This document shows, one piece after another, positions 8,547-18,178 of a stretch of DNA of 64,000 nucleotides. A program made the position numbers and the translations under genes. The stretch comes from Dyadobacter sediminis (lineage in GTDB: Bacteria; Bacteroidota; Bacteroidia; Cytophagales; Spirosomataceae), in the NCBI RefSeq assembly GCF_005860765.1, contig NZ_VCEI01000030.1, forward strand, positions 124,001 through 188,000. Reading direction: 5' to 3'. How positions within the stretch are numbered: the first letter of the stretch is position 1; each line of letters begins with the position of its first letter. Under the pieces are notes generated by a model that did no database searches, was not told the DNA's origin, and saw nothing but the letters and a program-made list of their open reading frames with translations.

Positions 8547-9662
8547 TTATACTTTCAGGAAAAGTCTGTTCCGGAACAGCAGATACATAAATGCCCACTG
8601 AACCATAATATATGCGATAATGGCACCCATTTCTTCAACCGGCTCCGGAAAATAACTCAGGATTCCCCCGAACAATGCATGCGCGGTATAAAAGAAATCG
8701 ATAAACCGGCCGATCATGTAAATGACAATGGAATTCATGCCGATCACGACAAAAAACAATGTCCATTTACGGAAATTGAGAACATCGATAAACCAGTAAA
8801 ACAAAGCCAGCAGCAACGTGCTGAAACCGCCGGCACAAAGCACAAACGAGCTTGTCCAGAGATTTTTGTTGATCGGGAAAAAGTAATCCCAAACAAGGCA
8901 AAGCAGCAAGCTTACAATACCGGCGGCTACAAGGTAAACGACTTTACTGTTCCGGTGGATAATTTCATCATTGATCCTCAGAAGTTCTCCTGCAAAAATG
9001 CCCATCAAACCCGTTGCAATGGCAGGAAAAGTAGAGACAAGCCCTTCCGGATCGTGAATGGTGAGGTGCAGACGGCCTGGAATAACCATTCTGTCGATGT
9101 AGCTGGCCGGGTTGCAATCCATGGTCAGCAGGCCGGCGCCGCAGCCCGGAACAGGATAAAATTTCATAAACAGGTAATATGTAACCAGGATTACTGCAAA
9201 CAAAATCCATCTTGTTTTTTTATCGGTATACAGATAAATAATCTGCGCAAACATTCCCGCCAGGCCAATCCGGGCCAGAACGCTCGGATAACGCATTTTT
9301 TCCCATTCTGTCTGGAAAATACCGTTGTTATAGATGATACCGAGAATAACCAGAATAATGCCCCGCTGAATTACTTTCCGGAGCAGCTGGGAAGCGGGAA
9401 CGCCTTTGTCCAGCCGGCTGCCGAGGGAAAACGGTGTGGAAACACCCGCCATAAACAGGAAAGTAGGAAAGATAAGGTCATAGGCGCGAAAACCGTTCCA
9501 CTCGGGATGCGTCAACTGATGCGCTATCAGAATGGCCCACGACCAGCCTGTCACTTTTGCAAGCACTGCGAAGACTTCTTCGCCGCCTGAAATCCAGAAC
9601 ATATCAAAACCACGCAGCGTGTCGAGTGACAGCAGCCTGTGCGACGTAGAACTATCTTTCAT
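8547..9662 (-). CDS. NagX/HGSNAT-like membrane acyltransferase (DUF5009 type)
   Basis: This 371-residue integral membrane protein has about ten hydrophobic segments. It opens with RLLSLDTLRGFDMFWISGG, the family's first conserved block (heparan-alpha-glucosaminide N-acetyltransferase-like), and continues with FPTFLFMAGVSTPFSLG. Relatives are thought to act on amino sugars or their transport and are often found in N-acetylglucosamine use clusters. A GH3 hexosaminidase fusion lies two genes away. Its stop is 38 bp before gldA, so it may be cotranscribed with it. Enzymatic activity is inferred. Confidence 0.75.
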   Translation of the reverse strand: MKDSSTSHRLLSLDTLRGFDMFWISGGEEVFAVLAKVTGWSWAILIAHQLTHPEWNGFRAYDLIFPTFLFMAGVSTPFSLGSRLDKGVPASQLLRKVIQRGIILVILGIIYNNGIFQTEWEKMRYPSVLARIGLAGMFAQIIYLYTDKKTRWILFAVILVTYYLFMKFYPVPGCGAGLLTMDCNPASYIDRMVIPGRLHLTIHDPEGLVSTFPAIATGLMGIFAGELLRINDEIIHRNSKVVYLVAAGIVSLLLCLVWDYFFPINKNLWTSSFVLCAGGFSTLLLALFYWFIDVLNFRKWTLFFVVIGMNSIVIYMIGRFIDFFYTAHALFGGILSYFPEPVEEMGAIIAYIMVQWAFMYLLFRNRLFLKV

Positions 9663-9894
9663 TTGATAAAAAAGGGAATAGGAAAATAAAATTTGGAAAA
9701 GGCGGCATAATCTGAAATAAAAGCCAATCTAAATTACAGTAAAGTTGGGTAAAAAACCTATTGATACTTTCCCGCAAAAGTACATTTATTTAAATAAACA
9801 TATTAATCTTATGGATAATGAAAGAATATATATTTCTCAAAAGCCCGCCTGCGTTATAAGGGTCCATTATTTCTTGACAAAAAGATCTGACTCC

Positions 9895-10299
9895 ATGAAA
9901 AAATCCCTGATGCTGTACTTTCTGTTCGCAACGCTTTGTTTTACCGGCTGTGCAACTTCCAATACTTCACGCGTTGATGATGAAACGTACCGAACGGAAG
10001 AAACGGCCGTAAACAGCAAGCTGAACAACCGCAGGCTGGAAAAAAACATGAGCCGTTTTTCAGAAGAACTCGACTTGTCGAAGCGCCAGCAGAAACAGCT
10101 TAAAAAAATTGACAGAAGATATAATCGAATGGAAAGAAAGCTTTCCAGAAACGACGACGCCAAACGCCGCAACCGCAAACGTCTGGCAGAAGAAAAAAGG
10201 CAGGAAATGATCGAGGTACTGACCGCAGAACAGCAGCAGAAACTGGAATCCCTTTCCAAAAAAGGAAGGTTCAGCTTTGATCAGTTGTTTGGAAAATAA
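9895..10299 (+). CDS. Small coiled-coil lipoprotein (LTxxQ/Spy-like)
   Basis: Starting at the ATG at 9895, the 134-residue protein has a lipoprotein signal (MKKSLMLYFLFATLCFTGC) with Cys19 as the lipidated residue. The rest is highly charged and helical, with LDLSKRQQKQLKKI and LTAEQQQKLESL, reminiscent of the LTxxQ motifs of Spy/CpxP-type periplasmic proteins. The frame is open 50 codons further upstream, but no signal peptide would result from that start. Stands alone, convergent with nuoM. Chaperone or envelope-stress function is only suggested. Confidence 0.65.
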   Translation: MKKSLMLYFLFATLCFTGCATSNTSRVDDETYRTEETAVNSKLNNRRLEKNMSRFSEELDLSKRQQKQLKKIDRRYNRMERKLSRNDDAKRRNRKRLAEEKRQEMIEVLTAEQQQKLESLSKKGRFSFDQLFGK

Positions 10300-10314
10300 C
10301 TGATTTATCAGGAT

Positions 10315-11985
10315 TTATCTCAATCCTTCCAGCCATGCCTGCACAGTAGGCCCCGTCATATCAAACAGGATTCCCGGCAGTATTCCGAGCAGCACAGTAA
10401 GGAATACAAGCGGAAGAAGCAGTCCGATTTCACGTGCGGTAAGGTCGGTCAGGATATGGCTGTTTTCATTTTTATACCAGAATTGACCAAAAAACATACG
10501 CTGGTAGGTCCACAAAAAATAAGCTGCTGCAAGTACAATCCCGAGCGTTGACAGCGCCGGTATCCATACAGGCAGCGCATTGGACTGAAATGCGCCCATC
10601 AGTGTAAAAAGTTCGCCTACAAAGCCTGAAAATCCGGGAAGTCCGAGTGATGCAAAAAACGCAATTCCGGTCATGATCGTAAAACGCGGCATCACGCCGA
10701 TGAGTCCGCGGTAATGATCAATGTTACGGTCGTGCGTCCTGTCGTAAATGACGCCGGTAAGCAAAAAAAGCATGGCAGATAATACGCCGTGACTGACCAT
10801 CTGATAAATAGCGCCGTTAATTCCTTCTGCAGTAAGCGCGGAAATTCCCAGCAGCACAAAACCCATATGCGAAACTGAAGAGTACGCGATCATTTTTTTC
10901 AGATCACTTTGACCCAATGCGTTAAAGCCGCCGTAAACAATGGAGATCATGCCCAGCACTGAAAGCGGGATCATATTATATTGCGCTTCAACCGGAAAAA
11001 ACCCGTCCACAATCCGGATAAAACCGTAGCCTCCGATTTTCAAAAGGATGCCGGCCAGCACAACCGAAACAGGCGTGGGAGCTTCCACGTGCGCATCCGG
11101 CAGCCAGGTATGCACCGGCACAACGGGCAGTTTTACAGCAAACCCGATGAACAGAAACCAGAATGCCAGCAAACGGACCGGCATGTTTCCGATCAGATAT
11201 TGTGAAGCCGCATCCAGCAACGAGCCGGGAATGTAGTTTCCGGGATCAGCAAGGAACGCGAAACGAAATGTGTGCACGAGTTGCTCGGGGGCAATTTTGC
11301 CGTCAACAAGCCATTGCTGAATTTGCGGAATGAGATCGGGATGAACGGTATCTTCCATGCCCAGAATGCCGACAACCCGCGCCGTTTCCAGCGGATCAAT
11401 GACCGAAAGGTACAGGCATATCATAACAATCAGAATGAGCAGCGAACCGAAAAAAGTGTAAATAAAGAATTTCAGTGCCGCATATTCTCTCTTTGGACCG
11501 CCCCACAAGCCAATGAGAAAATACATCGGCAGAAGCATGAATTCAAAAAACAGGTAAAACAAAAAGAAGTCCTGCGCAAGAAAACAGCCGATGACACTTC
11601 CGGTGAGCAGCAGGTACAGCGCAAAATAAGCCCTTGTTTTCTGCATGATATTCCACGAGCTGACAACGCCCGCAAAAAGAACGACTACCGCCAGCAGAAC
11701 CAACGGGAAACTGATTCCGTCCACAGCCAGCGCATAATCAACGGAAACTATTCCCAGCGAACCCACCGGCAACGTTATCCAGTCCGAAACTTCACTGAGC
11801 TGATAACCGGGATTTTGATTATTGAAAGACAAATACAGATAAACAGAAACCAGCACTTCCAGAACAAGCGCGATGAGGGCAATAACGCGGAAGCTTTCAG
11901 GACGGTGAGACGGCCAGACGGCCACGGCCGCCGCGCCCAGTAATGGAATTGCAATTAATAAGGTGAGTATATGGTCAATCATCAA
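10315..11985 (-). CDS. nuoM: NADH-quinone oxidoreductase subunit M
   Basis: The 556-residue antiporter-like subunit of complex I has about 14 membrane helices. The conserved Glu of helix 5 is in FYLFFEFMLLPMYFL, and the Lys of helix 7 in AVKLPVVPVHTWLPDAHVEAP, both part of the proton path. It lies 35 bp after nuoL on the same strand. nuoN, which normally follows nuoM, is missing: the next gene is a convergent lipoprotein. Confidence 0.93.
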   Translation of the reverse strand: MMIDHILTLLIAIPLLGAAAVAVWPSHRPESFRVIALIALVLEVLVSVYLYLSFNNQNPGYQLSEVSDWITLPVGSLGIVSVDYALAVDGISFPLVLLAVVVLFAGVVSSWNIMQKTRAYFALYLLLTGSVIGCFLAQDFFLFYLFFEFMLLPMYFLIGLWGGPKREYAALKFFIYTFFGSLLILIVMICLYLSVIDPLETARVVGILGMEDTVHPDLIPQIQQWLVDGKIAPEQLVHTFRFAFLADPGNYIPGSLLDAASQYLIGNMPVRLLAFWFLFIGFAVKLPVVPVHTWLPDAHVEAPTPVSVVLAGILLKIGGYGFIRIVDGFFPVEAQYNMIPLSVLGMISIVYGGFNALGQSDLKKMIAYSSVSHMGFVLLGISALTAEGINGAIYQMVSHGVLSAMLFLLTGVIYDRTHDRNIDHYRGLIGVMPRFTIMTGIAFFASLGLPGFSGFVGELFTLMGAFQSNALPVWIPALSTLGIVLAAAYFLWTYQRMFFGQFWYKNENSHILTDLTAREIGLLLPLVFLTVLLGILPGILFDMTGPTVQAWLEGLR

Positions 11986-12020
11986 AAATTAGGTTAAATA
12001 GCCGGGCCAAATGCAGCTTC

Positions 12021-13970
12021 TTACATGACAACCAGCCATAATATCAGTAAAAATACGCCGGCAGCCGTTACAATGTAATAAGACTGGATTTTTCCATTTT
12101 GCAAACTCCGGGCAGCCTGTCCTGCAAAGCGAATGACATATACAACGGAATTTACAACGCCGTCAACAAGATTTTTGTCAAACCAGCTTGTTATATGCCC
12201 GAAAATGACACTTCCTTTTGCAACCGCATCGACGCATGCATCAATGTAATTTTTATCAAGAACTTTAAGCCACTTTGTGACAAATGAAAATGGAATGATG
12301 AAGAAATGCTCATTGGAGTAATCCCGGAGCCAGTTCCAGCCCGGTTTTGAAGCCGTATCTGTCAAAGCGGCTTTTACATAAAAAGGATCGTTGCTTTTCA
12401 TTTCCCTGTAAGCCAGAAAAATGGAAATAAAAGTTACAAGGCTTGCAATCACCGGAACCCAGGCCAAATGACCTGATTCTTCAAAACCGATAAAGGACAA
12501 AAACCAGCCCGATGCATTAAATGGATTCCAGGAAAACCAGATAAATAATGACAATGCAGAAAGTATGGCCATTGGCAGCCACATCAATGCCGGAGATTCG
12601 TGCGGATGAATACTGGATGAATATCTTTTTTCGCCAAAGAAAACCAGCCAGACTTGCCGGCTCATGTAATAGGCGGTCAAACCGGCGGACAGGATAATGA
12701 CAACCGGAAAAATATAAAAGACAGCTCCATGTTCCGCAGCCCACAAAAAACCTGCTGAAATAACCGCATCTTTTGACAAAAACCCGGAGAAAAGAGGAAG
12801 TCCGGCCAATGCTGCCGCACAGATTGTAAAACAGATAAAAGTAATCGGCAATGCTTTGCGCAATCCGCCCATTGTGCGTATGTCCTGCGGATCAAAAGAT
12901 GCGTCCGTTTCGGAAGGCGTTACGGCATGAATAACGGAACCTGCCGAAAGAAACAGGCCCGCTTTAAAAAATGCATGCGTAGTCAAATGGAAAAAAGCCG
13001 TCTGCCAGCTTCCAAACCCTGCCGCAATCACCATTAATCCAAGCTGTGACATGGTTGAATAGGCAAGAACTCTTTTGATGTCCCACTCGCGGGTTGCTTT
13101 AATGGCTCCCGTAAGCATGGTGATGGTTCCGATAATGGCGATAACCAGCCGCGCATCCGGCGTAAGCAAAAAGGAAATTCTGGCCAGCAAAAAAATACCT
13201 GCCGCGACCATGGTGGCTGCATGGATCAGTGCGGAAATCGGCGTAGGGCCTTCCATGGCATCCGGCAGCCAGCCGGATAAAGGAAACTGCGCCGACTTTC
13301 CCATGCAACCTCCGAAAAGGCACAAACCGATTGCTGTTAAAATTCCCGGACTGATTGAACCGACTTCCAGGGAAAGCACTTCAAGATCAGAAGTTCCAAT
13401 GTAATAAAACAGCATTAAAATGCCGGTCAGAAATGCAGCGTCGCCAATCCGGTTCAGCACAAATGCCTTTTGCGCAGCCCATACCGCACGCGGCCTGAAA
13501 TACCAGAAACCGATCAGCAGGTACGAAGAAAGACCCACCAGTTCCCAGAATATGTACATGACCAGCAGACTTTCTGCCAGCACAATCCCGATCATGGAAA
13601 AAAGAAACAACTGGATAAATGCAAAATACCGGTTCAGGTTTTTGTCATCGTGCAGATAAGCCATGGAATACAGCTGAACAAGCAACGCAACAAAATGCAC
13701 CACCAGCAGCATGATGCATGTAAGCGTATCAAAGCGGAAGGAAATTTCAATGGAAGTATTGCCGATTGCAATCCAGCTGAACCGGACGATATGAAGCATT
13801 TCCGGGTCCGCGAATTTGAGACTGACTATCAAACCTGCGGCTGTAACAAGCGCCCCGATCCAGCCGGCAAGCTTGCCAATCTTTTTTCCTCCGAGCCATA
13901 ATAATATGAAAACCAGAAACGGCAGCCCCAACAGCAGAAAAGCAGGTAAAAGGTATGCGGAATCGGGCAT
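12021..13970 (-). CDS. nuoL: NADH-quinone oxidoreductase subunit L
   Basis: About 649 residues starting MPDSAYLLPAFLLLG; the frame is open 19 codons further upstream but that leader is polar and unlike the family. Antiporter-like subunit with the helix-5 Glu in YIFWELVGLSSYLL, the helix-7 Lys in GKSAQFPLSGWLPDAMEGPTP and a long C-terminal tail ending in an extra membrane helix (SYYIVTAAGVFLLILWLVV), as expected for the lateral helix and its anchor. Directly upstream of nuoM. No other nuo genes are present, so this pair is split from the rest of complex I or serves a second complex. Confidence 0.92.
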   Translation of the reverse strand: MPDSAYLLPAFLLLGLPFLVFILLWLGGKKIGKLAGWIGALVTAAGLIVSLKFADPEMLHIVRFSWIAIGNTSIEISFRFDTLTCIMLLVVHFVALLVQLYSMAYLHDDKNLNRYFAFIQLFLFSMIGIVLAESLLVMYIFWELVGLSSYLLIGFWYFRPRAVWAAQKAFVLNRIGDAAFLTGILMLFYYIGTSDLEVLSLEVGSISPGILTAIGLCLFGGCMGKSAQFPLSGWLPDAMEGPTPISALIHAATMVAAGIFLLARISFLLTPDARLVIAIIGTITMLTGAIKATREWDIKRVLAYSTMSQLGLMVIAAGFGSWQTAFFHLTTHAFFKAGLFLSAGSVIHAVTPSETDASFDPQDIRTMGGLRKALPITFICFTICAAALAGLPLFSGFLSKDAVISAGFLWAAEHGAVFYIFPVVIILSAGLTAYYMSRQVWLVFFGEKRYSSSIHPHESPALMWLPMAILSALSLFIWFSWNPFNASGWFLSFIGFEESGHLAWVPVIASLVTFISIFLAYREMKSNDPFYVKAALTDTASKPGWNWLRDYSNEHFFIIPFSFVTKWLKVLDKNYIDACVDAVAKGSVIFGHITSWFDKNLVDGVVNSVVYVIRFAGQAARSLQNGKIQSYYIVTAAGVFLLILWLVVM

Positions 13971-14033
13971 GAGGAACTTGAATTCGTTTGTTTCCGGCAA
14001 ATATCCTGAATTCGTGTCCGAATTCAAACAATG

Positions 14034-15269
14034 CTAGATCTCTTTCTCAATATCTTCCATTTTGGAAGGGCCATGAATGACCTCAAGAATTTCTTTCAGA
14101 TCATAGGTCGAGCGGTTGTATGTGTTGCCTAGAACTATAATAACGGCTTCATCTTCGGGACAAACCCAGAGCATCGTATTATACCCTTTCCACCAGCCGC
14201 CATGATAAATAAAGCGCGGCGTATGGTCTTCTTTGATGTGCATCCGGAAACCGTATCCGTAATTGCGTATGCCGGCACGTTCAAAACTTCTGGGCTTGAA
14301 TGCCTCGTCGAGCAGCTTTTTATCGAGCAGCAGCCCTTGCGTAAGCCCGTTGTAAAAACGATAAATATCGCCCGTTGTCGAGTACAATCCCTTGTCACCC
14401 ACAACGTCGTCGTAATAATCTTTTTCAAGCCGGCGGCCATACTGATGCCCGGCAGTGCGGTTTTGCATGGAGGCTTCGGTGGTATCTGTTACCAGAAAGG
14501 TGTTCAGCATTCCGAGCGGCAGCAGGATTTCGCTGGAAAGGTATTTCCCGAAATCGTCGCCGGTCACTTTTTCAACGATTGCTGCAAGCACACAATAATT
14601 GGTATTGCAGTAATTGAATGATCTTCCCGGACGGTTATAAGGCGTTGGCGTAGGCACTACTTTGGCGTACCAATCCATGATATCGAGGTTGTCAGGATAT
14701 TTTTTTCCATGCCGGACGCTGTCGTTAAATGAGTAAATATAATTCGGAAGCCCGCTGCGGTGACTCAGAAGCATGTCCACCTTTACGCCGTGGTAGGGAA
14801 AATCTGGAAAAAACCGCTGAATGGAATCGTCCAGACTTACGCGTCCTTCCTGCACCAGTTTGAGCACGGCAACAGCCGTAAACGGTTTGGAAAGAGAAGC
14901 AAGCTGGAACCTTGAATTGCTGTTAAGTGAATCCTTTTCCTTGATATGCGCATAGCCGAAAGAATTCTGGTAAAGGATTTTTCCTTTCTGGACAATCAGC
15001 ACATTTCCGTTGAAGCCGGCATTTTTTTTCCTGCGGAATATATCTTCAATTTTGGATACTTTAAGCGCGGTTGCTGCATCCGGATTTTTTAACGGAACAG
15101 GGTCAAGTACCGAAATCACCTTCCCGTCAACGACTCTTTCTCCCGGCGTAGACTTTGTTTTCCTGACAAGGCCCCAGGAAATCAGAAAAATCAGAACAGC
15201 TCCTACCGCTATCCACCAAACCTTCGGCTGCACTTTTTTTAACATAGGCTTTTGGCCATTAAATTTCAT
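14034..15269 (-). CDS. Membrane-anchored serine hydrolase, beta-lactamase family
   Basis: This 411-residue protein has a single N-terminal anchor (about residues 17-34) and a class C beta-lactamase/PBP-like domain. Motifs: SxxK in LASLSKPFTAV, YxN in FNYCNTNYCV, and HGG in IYHGGWWKGYN replacing KTG. Probably a periplasmic D-alanyl peptidase or esterase; the true substrate cannot be read from the sequence. It ends 63 bp before the chosen nuoL start on the same strand. Met9 (15245) is an alternative start. Confidence 0.82.
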   Translation of the reverse strand: MKFNGQKPMLKKVQPKVWWIAVGAVLIFLISWGLVRKTKSTPGERVVDGKVISVLDPVPLKNPDAATALKVSKIEDIFRRKKNAGFNGNVLIVQKGKILYQNSFGYAHIKEKDSLNSNSRFQLASLSKPFTAVAVLKLVQEGRVSLDDSIQRFFPDFPYHGVKVDMLLSHRSGLPNYIYSFNDSVRHGKKYPDNLDIMDWYAKVVPTPTPYNRPGRSFNYCNTNYCVLAAIVEKVTGDDFGKYLSSEILLPLGMLNTFLVTDTTEASMQNRTAGHQYGRRLEKDYYDDVVGDKGLYSTTGDIYRFYNGLTQGLLLDKKLLDEAFKPRSFERAGIRNYGYGFRMHIKEDHTPRFIYHGGWWKGYNTMLWVCPEDEAVIIVLGNTYNRSTYDLKEILEVIHGPSKMEDIEKEI

Positions 15270-15284
15270 ACGTTGCTATGCTGA

Positions 15285-15292
15285 CAAATATA
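15285..15292 (-). promoter_or_regulatory. Bacteroidota -7 element TATATTTG before the serine hydrolase gene
   Basis: On the minus strand TATATTTG fits the TAnnTTTG consensus and lies 15 bp before the ATG at 15269. A clear TTTG -33 element at the standard distance is not visible; the nearest TTG-like triplet is about 24 nt away. Confidence 0.35.
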
Positions 15293-15339
15293 TCACAGGT
15301 ATTTCTTACTTCTCTGCAATACAAATTAAGCACATTAAA

Positions 15340-16479
15340 TTATGGAACTAACACTTTCACATGTTCTTTACGCGCGTTTTTTTCGTAAGTCAAAATGAAT
15401 AATCCGGACGAAAGAAGCTGTAAAGGAAACAGGTTTATGAAGTCATTGGCATCTGTCTGAATATGAAAAGGGATTTTTTTACCCGAAGAACTGGTAAGAA
15501 TCAGAAACGCTGGATCCACATGCGGTGCGTACAGCCGAATCCTGTCCGGCGCAGCAGGATTCGGTATGGCAGCAAGCGAAATGGCTTCTGAAAATGCTGT
15601 TATATCCAGCGTTTTTGAAAAGGAAAAACCATTGTTCATATCCGTCATGCGCACACGGTAATAGGCAGTTCCCGGCAGCGGCGCCTCATCTGTAAAAGTG
15701 TACTGTGTCCGGCCGGATGCATCGCCAGCTGCATTCAGATTGGCAATCGGGAAAAACTCCTTCATATCCGAACTGCGTTCCACCATGAAGGCCTTACTGT
15801 TCTTTTCCCAGGCCGTTTCCCAGAAAAGCTTTACTCTGCCTTCTTCCGGAATGGCCTTGAAACCAGCGAAATCAACCGGAAGAATAATCGGCAGCACTTC
15901 ACCATTTATGATAATTTCGTCAAACCATAAAACACCCAATGTAATATGGCCCGAATTATAGCCGTAAATGCGAACTGAAAAAGTGTTATCGGTAAGGTTA
16001 TGAAAAGAAACCGGCTGAATGAAAGGATAAAATACATTAAAATTCGAAAGGGAAGCTGTTGTCAGGTCCGAAGTGAAACCATCGAGGCTTGTACGCATTT
16101 TAATCTGTTTCGGCCCCGTATCCGACCTTCGCAGGCGAAAGGCAACGGACGTGATGTTGTATTTGAATGAATTTGCAGTAAATGTAAATTCCATGTACCG
16201 TGCTCCTGAAAATGCTGCCGGCCACGGTCGTACAATATAAGCGGCTACGATTGCTTTATCAGCAGGATATATGCTTGGCAGTGCATATGTATTGGCGCCG
16301 CCGGCAAGTTTGGCATTGGCCGGCGTAAAATTGGCATGACTGGAAACGCCTGCCTGCGTATAATCCATCGTCCATTTTATCTGAAAGTTCTCCTGCGCAT
16401 GCGCTGTAAAAACAAAAGACAGTACCGCTGACAAAATCAGCGAAGTACTGTCTTTTAAAATATTGAAGTGCTTTTTCAA
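15340..16479 (-). CDS. Secreted protein with T9SS-like C-terminal domain
   Basis: The 379-residue protein has a signal peptide ending TAHAQ (about residue 29). Residues 30-195 form a beta-rich domain not recognised as a named family. Residues 200-290 resemble a fibronectin-like module common in Bacteroidota (LFWETAWEKNSKAFMVERSSDMKEF...YYRVRMTD). The final 80 residues look like a weak type IX sorting domain (AIPNPAAPDRIRLYAP...GLFILTYEKN...HVKVLVP). Expected to be exported; role unknown. Confidence 0.7.
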   Translation of the reverse strand: MKKHFNILKDSTSLILSAVLSFVFTAHAQENFQIKWTMDYTQAGVSSHANFTPANAKLAGGANTYALPSIYPADKAIVAAYIVRPWPAAFSGARYMEFTFTANSFKYNITSVAFRLRRSDTGPKQIKMRTSLDGFTSDLTTASLSNFNVFYPFIQPVSFHNLTDNTFSVRIYGYNSGHITLGVLWFDEIIINGEVLPIILPVDFAGFKAIPEEGRVKLFWETAWEKNSKAFMVERSSDMKEFFPIANLNAAGDASGRTQYTFTDEAPLPGTAYYRVRMTDMNNGFSFSKTLDITAFSEAISLAAIPNPAAPDRIRLYAPHVDPAFLILTSSSGKKIPFHIQTDANDFINLFPLQLLSSGLFILTYEKNARKEHVKVLVP

Positions 16480-16546
16480 AAGTGTGTTTTTTAGAACTCA
16501 CATGATGTACACAATCAATACGTAAATTTTCAAAAAGGTAACAAAA

Positions 16547-17998
16547 TCAGAATTCGGCACTTTTCGGATATCGCGGGAACGGGATCACGTCGCGGATATT
16601 TCCCATTCCGGTCACAAACTGCACCAGCCGCTCAAATCCAAGTCCGAAACCGGAATGCGGTGCCGTTCCAAACTTGCGCGTTTCAAGATACCACCACAGA
16701 TTCTGCGGATCAATGCCGACTTCGTGCACTCTTCCAAGCAGTTTTTCGTAATCTTCTTCCCGCTGGCTGCCACCGATAATTTCGCCGATTCCCGGAAACA
16801 AGACATCCATGGCGCGTACCGTTTTTCCGTCTTCGTCCAGTTTCATGTAAAACGACTTGATTTCTCTCGGATAATTGGTCAGGATTACGGGCTTCTTAAA
16901 GTGTTTTTCGACAAGGTACCTTTCATGCTCGCTGGAAAGGTCAATTCCCCAGCCAACCGGAAACTGGAATTTCTTTTCCTTGTGCGGTTTGGATTGAAGC
17001 AGGATTTCAATGGCTTCCGTGTAAGTCAGGCGTTCAAAAGGATTGTCCACGACAAAGCTCAGTTTTTCGAGCAAGGGCAGTGAACGTTCATTCTGGGGCT
17101 TGCTTTTTTCTTCTTCTGTCAAACGGTTTTGTAAAAAATTCAGATCATCCTTGCAATTTGTCAAAGCATAGGTAATCACCTTTTTCACAAAATCCTCGGC
17201 AAGATCCATGTTGTCTTCGAGTTCAAAGAAAGCCATTTCCGGCTCGATCATCCAGAATTCGGCCAGGTGACGGGTTGTATTGGAATTTTCAGCGCGGAAA
17301 GTCGGCCCGAACGTATATATTTTGGAAAGCGCCATGGCGCCAAGTTCGCCTTCCAGCTGTCCGGAAACGGTTAGGTTTGCTTCACGGCCAAAGAAATCTT
17401 CCTTGAAGTTGATATTTCCTTCTTCAGTTCTGGGCAGTTTGTTCAGGTCCAGCGTTGTAACACGGAACATTTCTCCTGCGCCTTCGGCATCGGACGCCGT
17501 AATGACGGGCGTATGCAGATAGAAAAAACCTCCGTCATTGAAATACTGGTGTACAGCAAACGCCAGTGCATGGCGTATCCGCAGAATCGCGCTGAACGTA
17601 TTGGTGCGAGGGCGCAAATGCGCGATTTCCCGTAAAAATTCAAGTGAATGTTTTTTAGGCTGCAACGGATAAGTATCAGGATCGGCAGTTCCGTAAACGA
17701 AAATATCGTCGATTTTAACTTCCACCGTCTGGCCGGAACCAAGCGATTCCACAAGCTGGCCGGTTATTTTCAGGCAGGAACCGGTTGTAACCGTTTGCAG
17801 CAATTCCGCAGAAAACTGGCCCGGCCCGGCTACGGCCTGTATATTATGAATGGTCGAACCGTCATTCAGTGCAATAAAAATTGCATTTTTGCTTTCACGT
17901 TTTGTTCGTACCCATCCTTTTAGCGTAACGGTTTGTTTCTCAGGAGAAGTGTTTAATAGTTCTTTGATCTGCAACGGTCCCATTTTAATCTGATTCAA
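16547..17998 (-). CDS. asnS: Asparaginyl-tRNA synthetase
   Basis: The 483-residue class II synthetase charges tRNA-Asn. An OB-fold anticodon-binding domain opens it (VTLKGWVRTKRESKNAIFIALNDGS). Class II motif 2 is in TFRAENSNTTRHLAEFWMIE and motif 3 in GLGFERLVQFVTG; the C-terminal RDVIPFPRYPKSAEF ending is typical of AsnRS. Met6 is an alternative start that would shorten it by 15 bp. Single gene. Confidence 0.95.
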   Translation of the reverse strand: MNQIKMGPLQIKELLNTSPEKQTVTLKGWVRTKRESKNAIFIALNDGSTIHNIQAVAGPGQFSAELLQTVTTGSCLKITGQLVESLGSGQTVEVKIDDIFVYGTADPDTYPLQPKKHSLEFLREIAHLRPRTNTFSAILRIRHALAFAVHQYFNDGGFFYLHTPVITASDAEGAGEMFRVTTLDLNKLPRTEEGNINFKEDFFGREANLTVSGQLEGELGAMALSKIYTFGPTFRAENSNTTRHLAEFWMIEPEMAFFELEDNMDLAEDFVKKVITYALTNCKDDLNFLQNRLTEEEKSKPQNERSLPLLEKLSFVVDNPFERLTYTEAIEILLQSKPHKEKKFQFPVGWGIDLSSEHERYLVEKHFKKPVILTNYPREIKSFYMKLDEDGKTVRAMDVLFPGIGEIIGGSQREEDYEKLLGRVHEVGIDPQNLWWYLETRKFGTAPHSGFGLGFERLVQFVTGMGNIRDVIPFPRYPKSAEF

Positions 17999-18178
17999 GC
18001 TGTGATTTCCTGTTTATTTTACTTTATCCGGCTTCCCGAACGAGGCGCAAAATTACAAATTACGCCACGAAAACCTATTCTGGCGCACGAACTTACTTTT
18101 CTGATGGAACTGACGGTTGCAGAGTCTGGTTTTCAGCTTAATTTTGTTTCTTGTAACCTGCATTAAAGAACTCCTGTT

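Noticed and set aside
14034..15269. Serine hydrolase as a true antibiotic-resistance beta-lactamase
   Set aside because: SxxK, YxN and HGG motifs are shared with peptidases and esterases; a membrane anchor and HGG instead of KTG make resistance unlikely.
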